From positions 386,220 through 447,999 of the forward strand of contig NZ_LMEO01000051.1 in assembly GCF_001426375.1 (NCBI RefSeq): DNA of 61,780 nucleotides, read 5' to 3'. Shown here one piece after another: positions 33,499 through 42,460 of this stretch. Made by a program: the position numbers and the translations under genes. The DNA comes from Paenibacillus sp. Root444D2 (GTDB taxonomy: Bacteria; Bacillota; Bacilli; Paenibacillales; NBRC-103111). Positions within the stretch are counted from its first letter, which is position 1, and each line of letters starts with the position of its first letter. Under the pieces are notes generated by a model. The model worked only from the letters and a program-made list of their open reading frames with translations. It was not told the origin of the DNA and ran no database searches.

Positions 33499-35075
33499 CA
33501 TGTGCGTGCCGCTTTAATCGGAAAACGAATGAGGAAGGTTGTTCCGTTCTCACTTGACTGAACTTCAATCGATGCGTGATGCCTGGCAGCGATGCTGTAG
33601 CAAATAGCTAAACCGAGCCCTGTACCTTCATCTTTGGTCGTGAAGAAAGGTCTTCCTAGCTTCTCCAGATGTTCCTCATTAATTCCAATACCTTCATCAG
33701 CGATCAGAAGGACAACATGTTCTATCTCGGTATAGGTTTCAATTCTCAGCTTACCACCGAGGCTCATGGCTTCCAGTCCATTCATACACATATTCAAAAT
33801 GAGTTGACGCATTTCTTTATCGTCGAGTTGAATGACAGGACAATCCTTGAATTGGAAATGAACATGCTTGCCGGACATGACGGCTTCTGCTTGGATGAGG
33901 GGGAGGAGCATTTCAATAATACGGTTGATGCTTTCAGGCTTTTGGTGGGACTGTTTATTTTTGGCTAGGGATAAATATTCGGTAATAATTTCGTTCGCTC
34001 GGTCCAACTCTTCCAGCATGATAGGGATGTATTCTTTTTGCATATGACGATCGTTCTCGCGAAATAATTGGAGGAAGCCGCGAATAGTCGTCATCGGGTT
34101 GCGAATCTCATGGGCAATACCGGCGGCCATTTCCCCAACTAGATTGAGTTGAGCTAGACGAGCCATTTCCGATTCAAATCGCAAGCTTTCCGTGATATCG
34201 ACGGCAACTTCGAGCAAGCATCTTTCATTTTCTATATCAATGATTTCCGTTGAAAGCAGGGCCGTTCGAATTTCCTTAGACTTGGTTTCGTACTTGACCT
34301 TGCAATTATGGATGACATCATTAAAGTCTCTTGAATCACCGACTTCAATTCGTAAGAGATCTAGTGTTGTTCCAATGATTTCATCGCCGTAGCCTGTATA
34401 TTGTTTCCAGCTTTCATTGATTTCGAGATAGGTGAGGTCTGGTAGGCGGCGAATAGCCATCAAAGAAGGAGAGAGCATGAACATTTTCTTGAAATGTTCC
34501 TGTGATTTTATCAGCTTTTCATGGGCATCCACTAATTCGGAGGTTCGCTCTTCCACCCATTGTTCCAAAAGAAAATTTTGCTGCTTTAGTTTCTCTTCCG
34601 CTTCAGCTAACTTGCGATTCGTCTCTTCGAGATCTATCGTTCGCTTATGCAGCAGTTCGCTTTGATATTTAATTTTTTGATGATTGAGGTGCATGTTAAC
34701 GAAGCCATCGACTTTCATTCGCAGCATTTTAGGGTGAATAGGTTTGAATAAATAATCAATAGAGCCCACATGATAGCCCTTCAACACATGCTCGATAGAG
34801 GTGCTTAGAGCCGTTAGGAAGATGATGGGAATATCCTGACAAGCTTTCCGCTGCTTGATCAGTTCGGCCGTCTCGAAGCCGCTAAGTCCAGGCATTTGCA
34901 CATCCATCAAGATGACAGCGATGTGATCAGCGGGTTCTTTTAATAAATATCTTAGAACTTCCTCGCCCGATTGCAGAGAAATAACGTCATAGTTGGAAGA
35001 GGCCAGAATGCTATTCAGAGCCAGCAAGTTCTCGTAGCGGTCATCTACCGCCAAGATTTTTACTTGTTGTTCCAT
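33498..35075 (-). CDS. cytosolic response receiver-PAS-histidine kinase
   Basis: A 525-residue protein. It has an N-terminal receiver domain (~5-122, phospho-acceptor Asp58 in LMDVQMPG), a coiled-coil linker (~140-195), a PAS domain (~200-300), a HisKA domain with His322 in GIAHEIRNPMTTI, and an HATPase domain (~410-515) with DEGIGI and TKDEGTGLGLAI. There are no membrane helices. The ATG at 35075 is chosen because AAAGGA lies about 7 nt upstream; a longer form from 35120 is possible. The receiver-kinase order suggests it integrates a signal from another kinase and passes phosphate on, as in sporulation or biofilm relays. The partner regulator is not in the window. Confidence 0.88.
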   Translation of the reverse strand: MEQQVKILAVDDRYENLLALNSILASSNYDVISLQSGEEVLRYLLKEPADHIAVILMDVQMPGLSGFETAELIKQRKACQDIPIIFLTALSTSIEHVLKGYHVGSIDYLFKPIHPKMLRMKVDGFVNMHLNHQKIKYQSELLHKRTIDLEETNRKLAEAEEKLKQQNFLLEQWVEERTSELVDAHEKLIKSQEHFKKMFMLSPSLMAIRRLPDLTYLEINESWKQYTGYGDEIIGTTLDLLRIEVGDSRDFNDVIHNCKVKYETKSKEIRTALLSTEIIDIENERCLLEVAVDITESLRFESEMARLAQLNLVGEMAAGIAHEIRNPMTTIRGFLQLFRENDRHMQKEYIPIMLEELDRANEIITEYLSLAKNKQSHQKPESINRIIEMLLPLIQAEAVMSGKHVHFQFKDCPVIQLDDKEMRQLILNMCMNGLEAMSLGGKLRIETYTEIEHVVLLIADEGIGINEEHLEKLGRPFFTTKDEGTGLGLAICYSIAARHHASIEVQSSENGTTFLIRFPIKAART

Positions 35076-35176
35076 TTCAAATCCTTTCCGTGCTTGTACA
35101 AGCTTGTACGCACCTAACAATCCATCCCTCTCTTTTTCGGGAAAAAGATTGAATTCCCTCTTTTTTTTTTGAAGTC

Positions 35177-35193
35177 TTTACATACATTTTACA
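35177..35193. promoter_or_regulatory. possible Pho box between the kinase and the c-di-GMP gene
   Basis: TTTACA-TACAT-TTTACA, two identical hexamers at the 11-bp spacing found in the two pst Pho arrays, in the divergent intergenic region 35076-35257. It lies 65 nt upstream of the EAL-GGDEF start. The A/T-rich context makes chance possible. Confidence 0.4.
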
Positions 35194-35257
35194 TATGGAT
35201 AATAAAGCCAGTCATTTGATTTGATAGACTAGAGTAATAAGTATATTCAGGTAAGGG

Positions 35258-37009
35258 ATGATGGACATGGATGCTCAGTCAGAAATGCTGGAACAATTTT
35301 ATAATATGATAGATAAAGAGTACATTTATTCCGTTTATCAACCTATCATCTCACTGCAGGATGGTCAAGTAATGGGGTATGAAGCGTTAACGCGAGGTCC
35401 CAAAGATAGTCCATTTCATTCACCTTTGGCCATGTTTCAATTCGCAGAGCAGCAAGGTGAGCTCTATATGCTTGAGCAGCTTGCTCGTGAACAAGCGATC
35501 AAAGGATCCATTTTGGAGCATTCGCAGCAATTGCTTTTTATTAATATTTCATCCCAAGTGCTTTACGATCCGGGTTTTGTTCCTGGTAAAACGCTTGAGA
35601 TTTTACAGAGATACGGACTCCGCCCAAGCAATGTCGTTTTTGAAATTACGGAAAGAAGTTCGATTGAGGATTTCTCCTTAGCGCAAAAGATTCTGGAGCA
35701 TTACCGTAAACAAGGTTATCGAATTGCCATAGATGATGCTGGTGCAGGATACTCCTCTCTTCAAGCGATTGCGGAACTTCAACCGGATTTTATTAAAATT
35801 GATCGTTCCCTCATAGAAAATATACATAAAAACAAAGTAAAAGAGTATATCCTTGAAACGTTCGTAACTTTTGCCCATAAAATGAACATTTCCCTTATTG
35901 CTGAAGGCATTGAACATGCGGATGAACTGACCAAATTAACACGGCTCGGCGTGCATTATGCCCAAGGCTTTTTGCTTGGAAAGCCCAATGAATCTCCCGC
36001 GAAGGTGCAGGATATCCATAAAATGTTGATTTGGCAGCATCGCAAAGTACAAGGAGGCAGTATGACTTGGAGCATTGGCGACCTCAAAACGCCTGTGAAA
36101 GTGTTTGACAAGAAAAAGCTGATTTCGGAAGTGGCGGATTACTTCAAAAAAAATCAAGAGGCCGTGGGTGCTGTCATCGTGGATGAAGAAGTGCCGGTTG
36201 GCCTCATGATGAGAGACCGCTTATTTCAGCAACTAACCGGCCAATACGCCTTCTCCTTGTTCTGGAATCGAACTATTGACAACATCATGGATGAATCGCC
36301 ACTAATTGTGGACGAGTTCATGCCTGTTGAGGAAGTATCGCAGATGGCTACTTCACGCGCAATCAACCACTTATACGACCTAGTCATCGTTACAAACAAT
36401 GGCAAGTTGGGAGGAGTAGCCTCCATCAGAACGATTCTTGAGAGTATAACGAATGTACGAATGGAGTCTGCGCGTGTGGCTAATCCACTAACTGGACTGC
36501 CAGGGAATTTGCAAATCAATCGCGAATTGAACAAGAGGATAAGTGAGAACAAACCGTTTCATGTGGTTTATGCGGATCTGGATTACTTCAAATGGTTCAA
36601 TGATCGGTTTGGATTTCAAAAAGGGGATCAACTGATTCAATATACAGCGGATGTTATGCAGCAATCCATTGCGGTTTGCGGGACACCGCATGATTTTGTC
36701 GGGCACGTGGGAGGCGATGATTTTATCGCGATCTCTGCCACTTTATCTCCAAAACAACTGTGTCAGGAAATCATTCGCCGCTTTGAACAAGGTGTGCAGA
36801 TGTTCTATGAGGATGAGGAGTGGGAGTATGTATGGGATCGGAGCGGCAATAAGGTAAAGAGCGAGGGAGTTACGCTTTCGCTCTCTTTAGTCGTCTGTGT
36901 CTGCGAATCTCCCATTTCACTCGAACACATTTCCCAAACAGCCGCCTTACTCAAAAAGAAAGCCAAAGCACATCAAGGAAGTATTTATTATTTCGAAAAA
37001 ATTGGCTGA
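35258..37009 (+). CDS. cyclic-di-GMP protein with EAL, CBS-pair and GGDEF domains
   Basis: A 583-residue cytosolic protein. The N-terminal EAL phosphodiesterase domain (~15-250) has YEALTR, NISSQ, FEITERS, IDDAGAGYSSL, FIKID, IAEGIE and QGFLLG, so its catalytic set seems complete. The middle (~265-390) resembles a CBS pair. The C-terminal GGDEF domain (~400-575) has the signature GGDDF at 485-489 and DLDYFKWFND, so cyclase activity is uncertain. The EAL-CBS-GGDEF order is the reverse of common GGDEF-EAL proteins. Starts at 35258, 35261 or 35267 are all possible; AAGGG favours 35267. It lies divergent from the kinase. Confidence 0.88.
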   Translation: MMDMDAQSEMLEQFYNMIDKEYIYSVYQPIISLQDGQVMGYEALTRGPKDSPFHSPLAMFQFAEQQGELYMLEQLAREQAIKGSILEHSQQLLFINISSQVLYDPGFVPGKTLEILQRYGLRPSNVVFEITERSSIEDFSLAQKILEHYRKQGYRIAIDDAGAGYSSLQAIAELQPDFIKIDRSLIENIHKNKVKEYILETFVTFAHKMNISLIAEGIEHADELTKLTRLGVHYAQGFLLGKPNESPAKVQDIHKMLIWQHRKVQGGSMTWSIGDLKTPVKVFDKKKLISEVADYFKKNQEAVGAVIVDEEVPVGLMMRDRLFQQLTGQYAFSLFWNRTIDNIMDESPLIVDEFMPVEEVSQMATSRAINHLYDLVIVTNNGKLGGVASIRTILESITNVRMESARVANPLTGLPGNLQINRELNKRISENKPFHVVYADLDYFKWFNDRFGFQKGDQLIQYTADVMQQSIAVCGTPHDFVGHVGGDDFIAISATLSPKQLCQEIIRRFEQGVQMFYEDEEWEYVWDRSGNKVKSEGVTLSLSLVVCVCESPISLEHISQTAALLKKKAKAHQGSIYYFEKIG

Positions 37010-37019
37010 GGAACTTGAA

Positions 37020-37769
37020 TTAGAAAGTGTGTAACAATTGTTTAAAAGAACGGATAATGATGACCTTCTGTTTGCCGATTCGGCGCTCGGATATTTTCTT
37101 GATATTTCCCGGATGTATCCAGATTGCATCCATACCGCTTGACGCGGCCCCCACCACATCATTACGCCACGAATTTCCAACCATAACACTTTGGTTTGAA
37201 GCCGTGCTCATCGTCTTTAGGGCTCTCTCAAAGATAGCTGGGTGCGGCTTTCGCGGTCCATCCTTCTCTGAACTAAACAACCGATCTTGATCGAACCACC
37301 TCGTTAGTTTCATTTTCTCCAAATTGCTGTGAAGTCTTTTCCGATTTCCGTTACTGATGATAGCCAGTTTATAGTTATGTGATAACGCCTCAAGTGTTTC
37401 TTCAACGCCGGGAAAGAGGGCAACGAAGTTGTCTTCCTGTTCTTCTACCTGTTCGAAAAAAGACCGCGTAAAAGCAGGACTGACGTTCACCGGCATAGGC
37501 TGAAGAGCTTTGCGTAAACAAATGTGGCGCAGCTCATCAGGGGATATGGGACTCCTTATTGGCGCCTTTCGGTGACGGCTCCACTCCATCTTATAGCTTT
37601 GCAGGGCTTCTTGGCTGGTAAAAAGCATTTCGCCCGGATCCCATCTCGCCGTAAAGTCGTTCATGACCTCAAGGAATGCCGAATCAAAGCATTGTCTGCG
37701 ATCCAGAATCGTATTATTCATATCGAAAAAAATAACCTTTTTGCGTATTGGTGAGAAAAAAGGGCTCAT
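37020..37769 (-). CDS. HAD-superfamily hydrolase with altered motif I
   Basis: A 249-residue HAD protein. Motif I is FFDMNNTILDR: the nucleophile Asp is present but the second catalytic Asp of DxD is Asn. Motif II is IISNGN, motif III lies in the KDGPRKPHP segment (Lys present) and motif IV is MVGNSWRNDVVGA (Asn where GDS/GDxxxND is usual, later Asp present). The cap is helical (C1 type). The ATG at 37769 has AAGGAGG about 8 nt upstream. It is divergent from polA. It may be a phosphatase of reduced activity, a different HAD chemistry, or a binding protein. Confidence 0.8.
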   Translation of the reverse strand: MSPFFSPIRKKVIFFDMNNTILDRRQCFDSAFLEVMNDFTARWDPGEMLFTSQEALQSYKMEWSRHRKAPIRSPISPDELRHICLRKALQPMPVNVSPAFTRSFFEQVEEQEDNFVALFPGVEETLEALSHNYKLAIISNGNRKRLHSNLEKMKLTRWFDQDRLFSSEKDGPRKPHPAIFERALKTMSTASNQSVMVGNSWRNDVVGAASSGMDAIWIHPGNIKKISERRIGKQKVIIIRSFKQLLHTF

Positions 37770-37862
37770 ATGGAGAACCTCCTTCTGAAGACCGGCCCAT
37801 TGAATAATGGATTCCATACATGTTTATGTGCGGAACCGTTTTTTTATTTTAATTTCGTATGC

Positions 37863-37868
37863 TATGAT
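37863..37868 (+). promoter_or_regulatory. candidate extended -10 of polA
   Basis: TATGAT in the context TGCTATGATG, 34 nt before the polA ATG. No clear -35 hexamer is visible upstream, only a T-rich tract. Confidence 0.35.
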
Positions 37869-37902
37869 GAAGGAAGTATGTCAAAAATCGGGGTGCGAAC
37901 TT

Positions 37903-40563
37903 ATGGATAAGCTTATTATTATTGATGGTAACTCTATCGCGAATCGAGCTTTTTATGCTTTACCTTTGCTCAGTAATTCCAGTGGTTTACACACGAATGC
38001 GGTTTATGGATTTACAACGATGCTGCTGAAATTAATAGAAGAAGAAAAGCCTACGCATTTTCTCGTTGCGTTCGACGCGGGGAAAATAACGTTCAGACAC
38101 AAAGAATATACGGAATATAAGGGTGGACGCGCCAAAACGCCGTCTGAGCTCTCCGAGCAGTTTCCGTTGATCAAAGAGCTGCTTAAAGCTTTCAAGATTC
38201 CACAGTTTGAGCTGACAGGCTATGAGGCTGACGATATTATTGGAACCTTGACCAAGGCAGCTGATGAAAGAGGTGAGAAGGTGCTTCTCGTTTCTGGAGA
38301 TAAGGATATGCTGCAGCTGGCTTCCGAGCATGTGACCGTTGCGATCACACGTAAAGGAATTAGCGAAGTTGATCTTTATAATCCTACAGAAATCAAAGAG
38401 AAATACGGCCTCACGCCTGCGCAAATTATCGACCTCAAAGGGTTAATGGGCGATACGTCGGATAATATCCCAGGCATTCCGGGTGTTGGGGAAAAAACGG
38501 CACTCAAGATGCTGCATGAATTTGGAACCGTAGAAGAAGTGCTTGCTAATGCATCAAGCCTCAAAGGCAAAATGAAGGAAAAAGTCGAGGAGCATGCGCA
38601 AAGTGCTATCATGAGTAAAGAGCTAGCGACCATTTTCCGCGAAGTGCCGATGGAAACGGAGTGGGATGTTTTCCGTTACGATGGCTTTGATGGACAAGCT
38701 TTATCCAGTATGTTCCGCAAGCTGGAATTCAAATCCCTCCTGGAGAAGATGGATTTCGGCCCAAGCAGTGTCGATGAGGAACGAGTTGTCGAGAGTTTGG
38801 ATGCGGTTGTTGTAACGGAAGACAACATGGATGAGTTGATTGGCAAAATAGGCGATAACGCTGCGATCCATGTTGAGGCGATTGGGGAAAATCCCCATCA
38901 AGCCGTGATGGTAGGCGTTGTCTGGTTTACGTATGATGGGGAAACGAATACATCATACTTCGTACCCATAGCGCTGCTGAAGTGCGAAGCGGGTGAGCCG
39001 CTGCGTACTTGGCTAAGCGATGATTCCAAGAAGAAGCAGCTCTTTGACCAGCATCGTGCCCAGCTGGTGCTGGCTTGGCAAGGCATCGATCTCAGAGGTG
39101 TGGATTTCGACGCTCTGCTGGCCGCTTACTTACTCGATCCGACAGAGTCGAATCTCAGCTTGAGCGGCTTGACGGGCAAGTACAGCCTGCCGGGCGTTAA
39201 GACCGACGAGGAAGTGTTCGGCAAGGGAGCGAAGTTTCGCTTGCCTGAGCTGGCTGCGCTTAGCGACCACTTGGGTCGCAAAGCGATGGCTATTGCGCGC
39301 ATCGTGCCGGTGCTGCGCGAAGAGCTGGAGAAGAGCGAGATGCATAGCCTCTTCTACGAGCTGGAGCTGCCTCTCGCGGGCGTGCTCGCGGAGATGGAGC
39401 TGCGCGGCATCGCACTCGATGCCGAGGGGCTTAAAGCGTTCGGCGTGGAGCTTGCAAGCAAGCTGGATGCGATCATGACCCGCATCTACACACTCGCCGG
39501 CGTAGAGTTTAACATCAACTCGCCGAAGCAGCTTGGCGAGATCTTGTTTGAGAAGCTGGGGCTGCCAGCTTGGAAGAAGACCAAGACCGGCTACTCGACC
39601 GATGCCGAGGTGCTTGAGCGCCTTGCACCCTACCATGAAGTCGTAGGGGAGATTTTGAACTACCGTTCGCTAGCGAAGCTGCAATCGACGTACGTCGAGG
39701 GGCTGCTCAAAGAGGTGCGGCCGGAGACCGGTAAGGTGCACACCTATTACCGGCAGACGATTGCCGCCACGGGCCGGCTCAGCAGCCAGTTCCCGAACCT
39801 CCAGAATATTCCTATTCGTCTGGAGGAAGGCCGTAAGATCCGCAAGGTATTCGTTCCATCCGAGCCTGGATGGTACATTCTTGCTGCGGATTACTCGCAG
39901 ATCGAGCTGCGCGTGCTTGCGCACATCTCGCAGGATGACAATCTGAAGGAAGCGTTCCTTCAGAATATGGACATCCACACGAAGACGGCTATGGATGTCT
40001 TCGGGGTGGAAGAGAGCGCCGTCGACGCGAACATGCGCCGCCAGGCCAAAGCCGTCAACTTCGGGATCGTTTACGGCATCAGCGACTATGGTTTGTCCCA
40101 GAACTTAGACATTACCCGCAGGGATGCAGCTCAGTTCATTGAACAGTATTTTGCTGTTTTCCAAGGGGTTCGCAAATATATGGATGAGATCGTGAAGGAT
40201 GCTCGCAGGGACGGTTATGTCACGACCTTGCTGCAGCGACGCCGCTATCTTCCCGAGATCACGGCATCGAACTTTAATCTGCGTTCCTTCGCCGAACGAA
40301 CAGCGATGAATACGCCGATACAGGGGACAGCCGCAGATATCATTAAACTAGCCATGGTCCAAATGGCCGACCGTTTGAAACAAGACGGACTCAAGAGCCG
40401 CATGCTGCTTCAGGTACACGATGAGCTCGTCTTTGAAGTCCCTGAAGAGGAACTTGAGACCATGCGCAGCTTAGTACCGGAAGTCATGGCTGCAGCGCTT
40501 AAGCTGGATGTCCCTCTGAGCGCGGATGTTGACTTCGGACTTACTTGGTACGATGCTAAGTAA
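37903..40563 (+). CDS. polA: DNA polymerase I
   Basis: An 886-residue family A polymerase. Residues 1-290 are the 5'-3' exonuclease (IIDGNSIANRAF, DKDMLQL, MGDTSDNIPGIPGVGEKTA). Residues ~300-470 are a proofreading-like domain lacking the metal-binding Asp/Glu, as in Bacillus Pol I. The polymerase has motif A DYSQIELR (Asp663), motif B RRQAKAVNFGIVYG and motif C VHDE (His839-Asp840). The ATG at 37903 is chosen because the protein then begins as its homologues do; the long upstream in-frame extension has no RBS. G+C rises clearly between about 39000 and 40060. Role: Okazaki fragment processing and repair. Confidence 0.95.
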   Translation: MDKLIIIDGNSIANRAFYALPLLSNSSGLHTNAVYGFTTMLLKLIEEEKPTHFLVAFDAGKITFRHKEYTEYKGGRAKTPSELSEQFPLIKELLKAFKIPQFELTGYEADDIIGTLTKAADERGEKVLLVSGDKDMLQLASEHVTVAITRKGISEVDLYNPTEIKEKYGLTPAQIIDLKGLMGDTSDNIPGIPGVGEKTALKMLHEFGTVEEVLANASSLKGKMKEKVEEHAQSAIMSKELATIFREVPMETEWDVFRYDGFDGQALSSMFRKLEFKSLLEKMDFGPSSVDEERVVESLDAVVVTEDNMDELIGKIGDNAAIHVEAIGENPHQAVMVGVVWFTYDGETNTSYFVPIALLKCEAGEPLRTWLSDDSKKKQLFDQHRAQLVLAWQGIDLRGVDFDALLAAYLLDPTESNLSLSGLTGKYSLPGVKTDEEVFGKGAKFRLPELAALSDHLGRKAMAIARIVPVLREELEKSEMHSLFYELELPLAGVLAEMELRGIALDAEGLKAFGVELASKLDAIMTRIYTLAGVEFNINSPKQLGEILFEKLGLPAWKKTKTGYSTDAEVLERLAPYHEVVGEILNYRSLAKLQSTYVEGLLKEVRPETGKVHTYYRQTIAATGRLSSQFPNLQNIPIRLEEGRKIRKVFVPSEPGWYILAADYSQIELRVLAHISQDDNLKEAFLQNMDIHTKTAMDVFGVEESAVDANMRRQAKAVNFGIVYGISDYGLSQNLDITRRDAAQFIEQYFAVFQGVRKYMDEIVKDARRDGYVTTLLQRRRYLPEITASNFNLRSFAERTAMNTPIQGTAADIIKLAMVQMADRLKQDGLKSRMLLQVHDELVFEVPEEELETMRSLVPEVMAAALKLDVPLSADVDFGLTWYDAK

Positions 40564-40734
40564 GTCATGATCTTTTTGTAAGTGGTTTTCATCACGAGTT
40601 TCTGCAATACGGTGAATATTAGCTTGTTTAGGAAATTAGATGACTTGGACTAGCCATTCGCATTGGAAGCTATTCAACTAAAATTTGCTATACTTTTTGC
40701 AACAACTCATATTACACAAAAGAGGTGAACATCC

Positions 40735-41595
40735 ATGCCTGAACTACCCGAAGTCGAAACGGTCAGACGTACGCTGAATACTTTAATCACCGGAAAAACG
40801 ATTGAGCATGTTCAGGTCAGACTGCCTCGCATCATCCAAAAGCCGGACGATATTCAGATGTTTGAGGTTCTGCTGCAAGGTCAGACGGTTGAAACCATAG
40901 AACGCAGAGGGAAATTTCTGCGCTTCATTCTTACCGATTACGTCATGGTTTCGCATCTGCGGATGGAAGGACGATACGGTCTGTATGACGGTGAAGATCC
41001 GTTGGAGCCTCACACCCATGTGTTGTTCCGCTTCACCGATGGCAGCGAGCTCCGCTATAAGGATGTTAGACAATTTGGAACGATGCATCTGTTCCCCAAA
41101 GGCGAAGAGCTCACGCAGCCACCACTGCATAAGCTTGGACTTGAGCCGTTAGATGAAGGCTTCACCTTCGAGGCTTTTCGTGACCGGATCGCTCATCGTT
41201 CGACGAAGATAAAACCGCTGCTGCTGAATCAAGAATATATCGTGGGCATCGGGAATATTTATGTAGACGAGTCCCTTTTCTTGGCTGGTATTCATCCAGA
41301 ACGCGAAGCCTCTTCACTGAGCAAGAAGGAGCTCGAACTTCTTCACTCAGCTATCATTCGTACACTTCGTGAATCGGTTGAAGTTGGAGGATCCTCCATC
41401 AAATCATATGTGAATGGACAAGGCGAAATTGGCTTGTTCCAGCATCAGCTGAACATTTATGGCAGACAGTCCGAACCCTGCAAAACATGCGGGAGCGAGA
41501 TCTACAAAACCGTTGTTGGCGGCAGAGGAACGCATATTTGCCCAACTTGTCAACCGTTAAAGCGCAAGGTAATCCGAAAGAAGTCAGAGAAATAG
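40735..41595 (+). CDS. mutM: formamidopyrimidine-DNA glycosylase (MutM/Fpg)
   Basis: A 286-residue base-excision enzyme. The catalytic N-terminal PELPEVE (Pro2 and Glu3 after Met removal), Lys in RRGKFLRF, the H2TH region and a C-terminal zinc finger (CKTCG...CPTC) are present. It excises 8-oxoguanine. AAGAGGTGA lies 7-8 nt before the ATG. It follows polA, as in Bacillus. Confidence 0.95.
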   Translation: MPELPEVETVRRTLNTLITGKTIEHVQVRLPRIIQKPDDIQMFEVLLQGQTVETIERRGKFLRFILTDYVMVSHLRMEGRYGLYDGEDPLEPHTHVLFRFTDGSELRYKDVRQFGTMHLFPKGEELTQPPLHKLGLEPLDEGFTFEAFRDRIAHRSTKIKPLLLNQEYIVGIGNIYVDESLFLAGIHPEREASSLSKKELELLHSAIIRTLRESVEVGGSSIKSYVNGQGEIGLFQHQLNIYGRQSEPCKTCGSEIYKTVVGGRGTHICPTCQPLKRKVIRKKSEK

Positions 41596-41691
41596 GCACG
41601 TGAAGCCTCCCCTTCCCATATGATATGGAGTACTTAGCCTAGATAACGGCTTACAAGCTAGTTTCTAGGTAAAACTCTTAGGAGGGGTATT

Positions 41692-42435
41692 ATGCTTCCT
41701 GTAGTTTCTCTACTTATTCTTGCTTTCGCAGTTTCTTTGGACGGCTTCGGCGTTGGTGTGATGTATGGATTACGTAAAATACGAATTCCGCTCCTATCCA
41801 TTGGGATTATATCGCTTTGGTCTGGTATCATTATCTACAGCTCGATGCAGATCGGTGTATTGATGTCTTCCTTCATGTCTCCCTTGGTTGCTAAGCGTAT
41901 CGGTGCTCTCATCTTGATTGGGATTGGCATCTGGGCACTGGCACAAACAAGACAACAGAAGCCTCAAGAGCATCAGGAACGTGGAGGAGTCACATCCTTA
42001 GATCAAGCATCGATAAGCGGTGTTCTTCCTTCATCAGAGGGTAAGCATCCTGGTTCTGGAGAGATTCTCACGTTTGATACTTTGCAGCGAACGAAGGAAA
42101 TTCTGAATATCGAACTGAAACGCTTCGGACTGGTTATTCAAATTTTGCGAACGCCATCCATTGCAGACGTTGACAAATCGGGCAATATTTCTGCTTCAGA
42201 AGCTACATTGCTAGGTTTGGCGCTATCTTTGGATGCATTCGGTGCAGGCATTGGCGCAGCATTAATTGGTTTCGTTCCACTGTTAACGGCTTCTGTCATT
42301 TCGATATCAAGTGGTTCATTTATTGCATTAGGTTTGCGGTTTGGCTTACGGTATGCGGAGATGAATTGGATGAAGAAACTGTCTGTACTTCCGGGATGTG
42401 TACTCATTATTATGGGTCTTTTGAAAATGTTGTAG
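41692..42435 (+). CDS. ytaF: sporulation membrane protein YtaF
   Basis: A 247-residue integral membrane protein of the MntP/YtaF-like group with paired helices containing the repeated AVSLDGFGVGV and ALSLDAFGAGI (an internal duplication, about residues 12-25 and 181-194). Between them lies a cytosolic or exposed loop with DVDKSGNISASE at 159-170, which fits the 12-residue EF-hand calcium loop (D-x-D-x-S-G-x-I-x-x-x-E). GGAGGGG precedes the ATG. It sits between mutM and coaE as in Bacillus, where it is linked to sporulation. Function unknown; cation handling is plausible. Confidence 0.85.
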   Translation: MLPVVSLLILAFAVSLDGFGVGVMYGLRKIRIPLLSIGIISLWSGIIIYSSMQIGVLMSSFMSPLVAKRIGALILIGIGIWALAQTRQQKPQEHQERGGVTSLDQASISGVLPSSEGKHPGSGEILTFDTLQRTKEILNIELKRFGLVIQILRTPSIADVDKSGNISASEATLLGLALSLDAFGAGIGAALIGFVPLLTASVISISSGSFIALGLRFGLRYAEMNWMKKLSVLPGCVLIIMGLLKML

Positions 42436-42460
42436 GACGCACGTTAGGAGAGATTTGCCC

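Noticed and set aside
39130..39636. 168-residue open frame antisense to polA
   Set aside because: It appears only where polA becomes GC-rich, which lengthens antisense frames; no RBS or motif.
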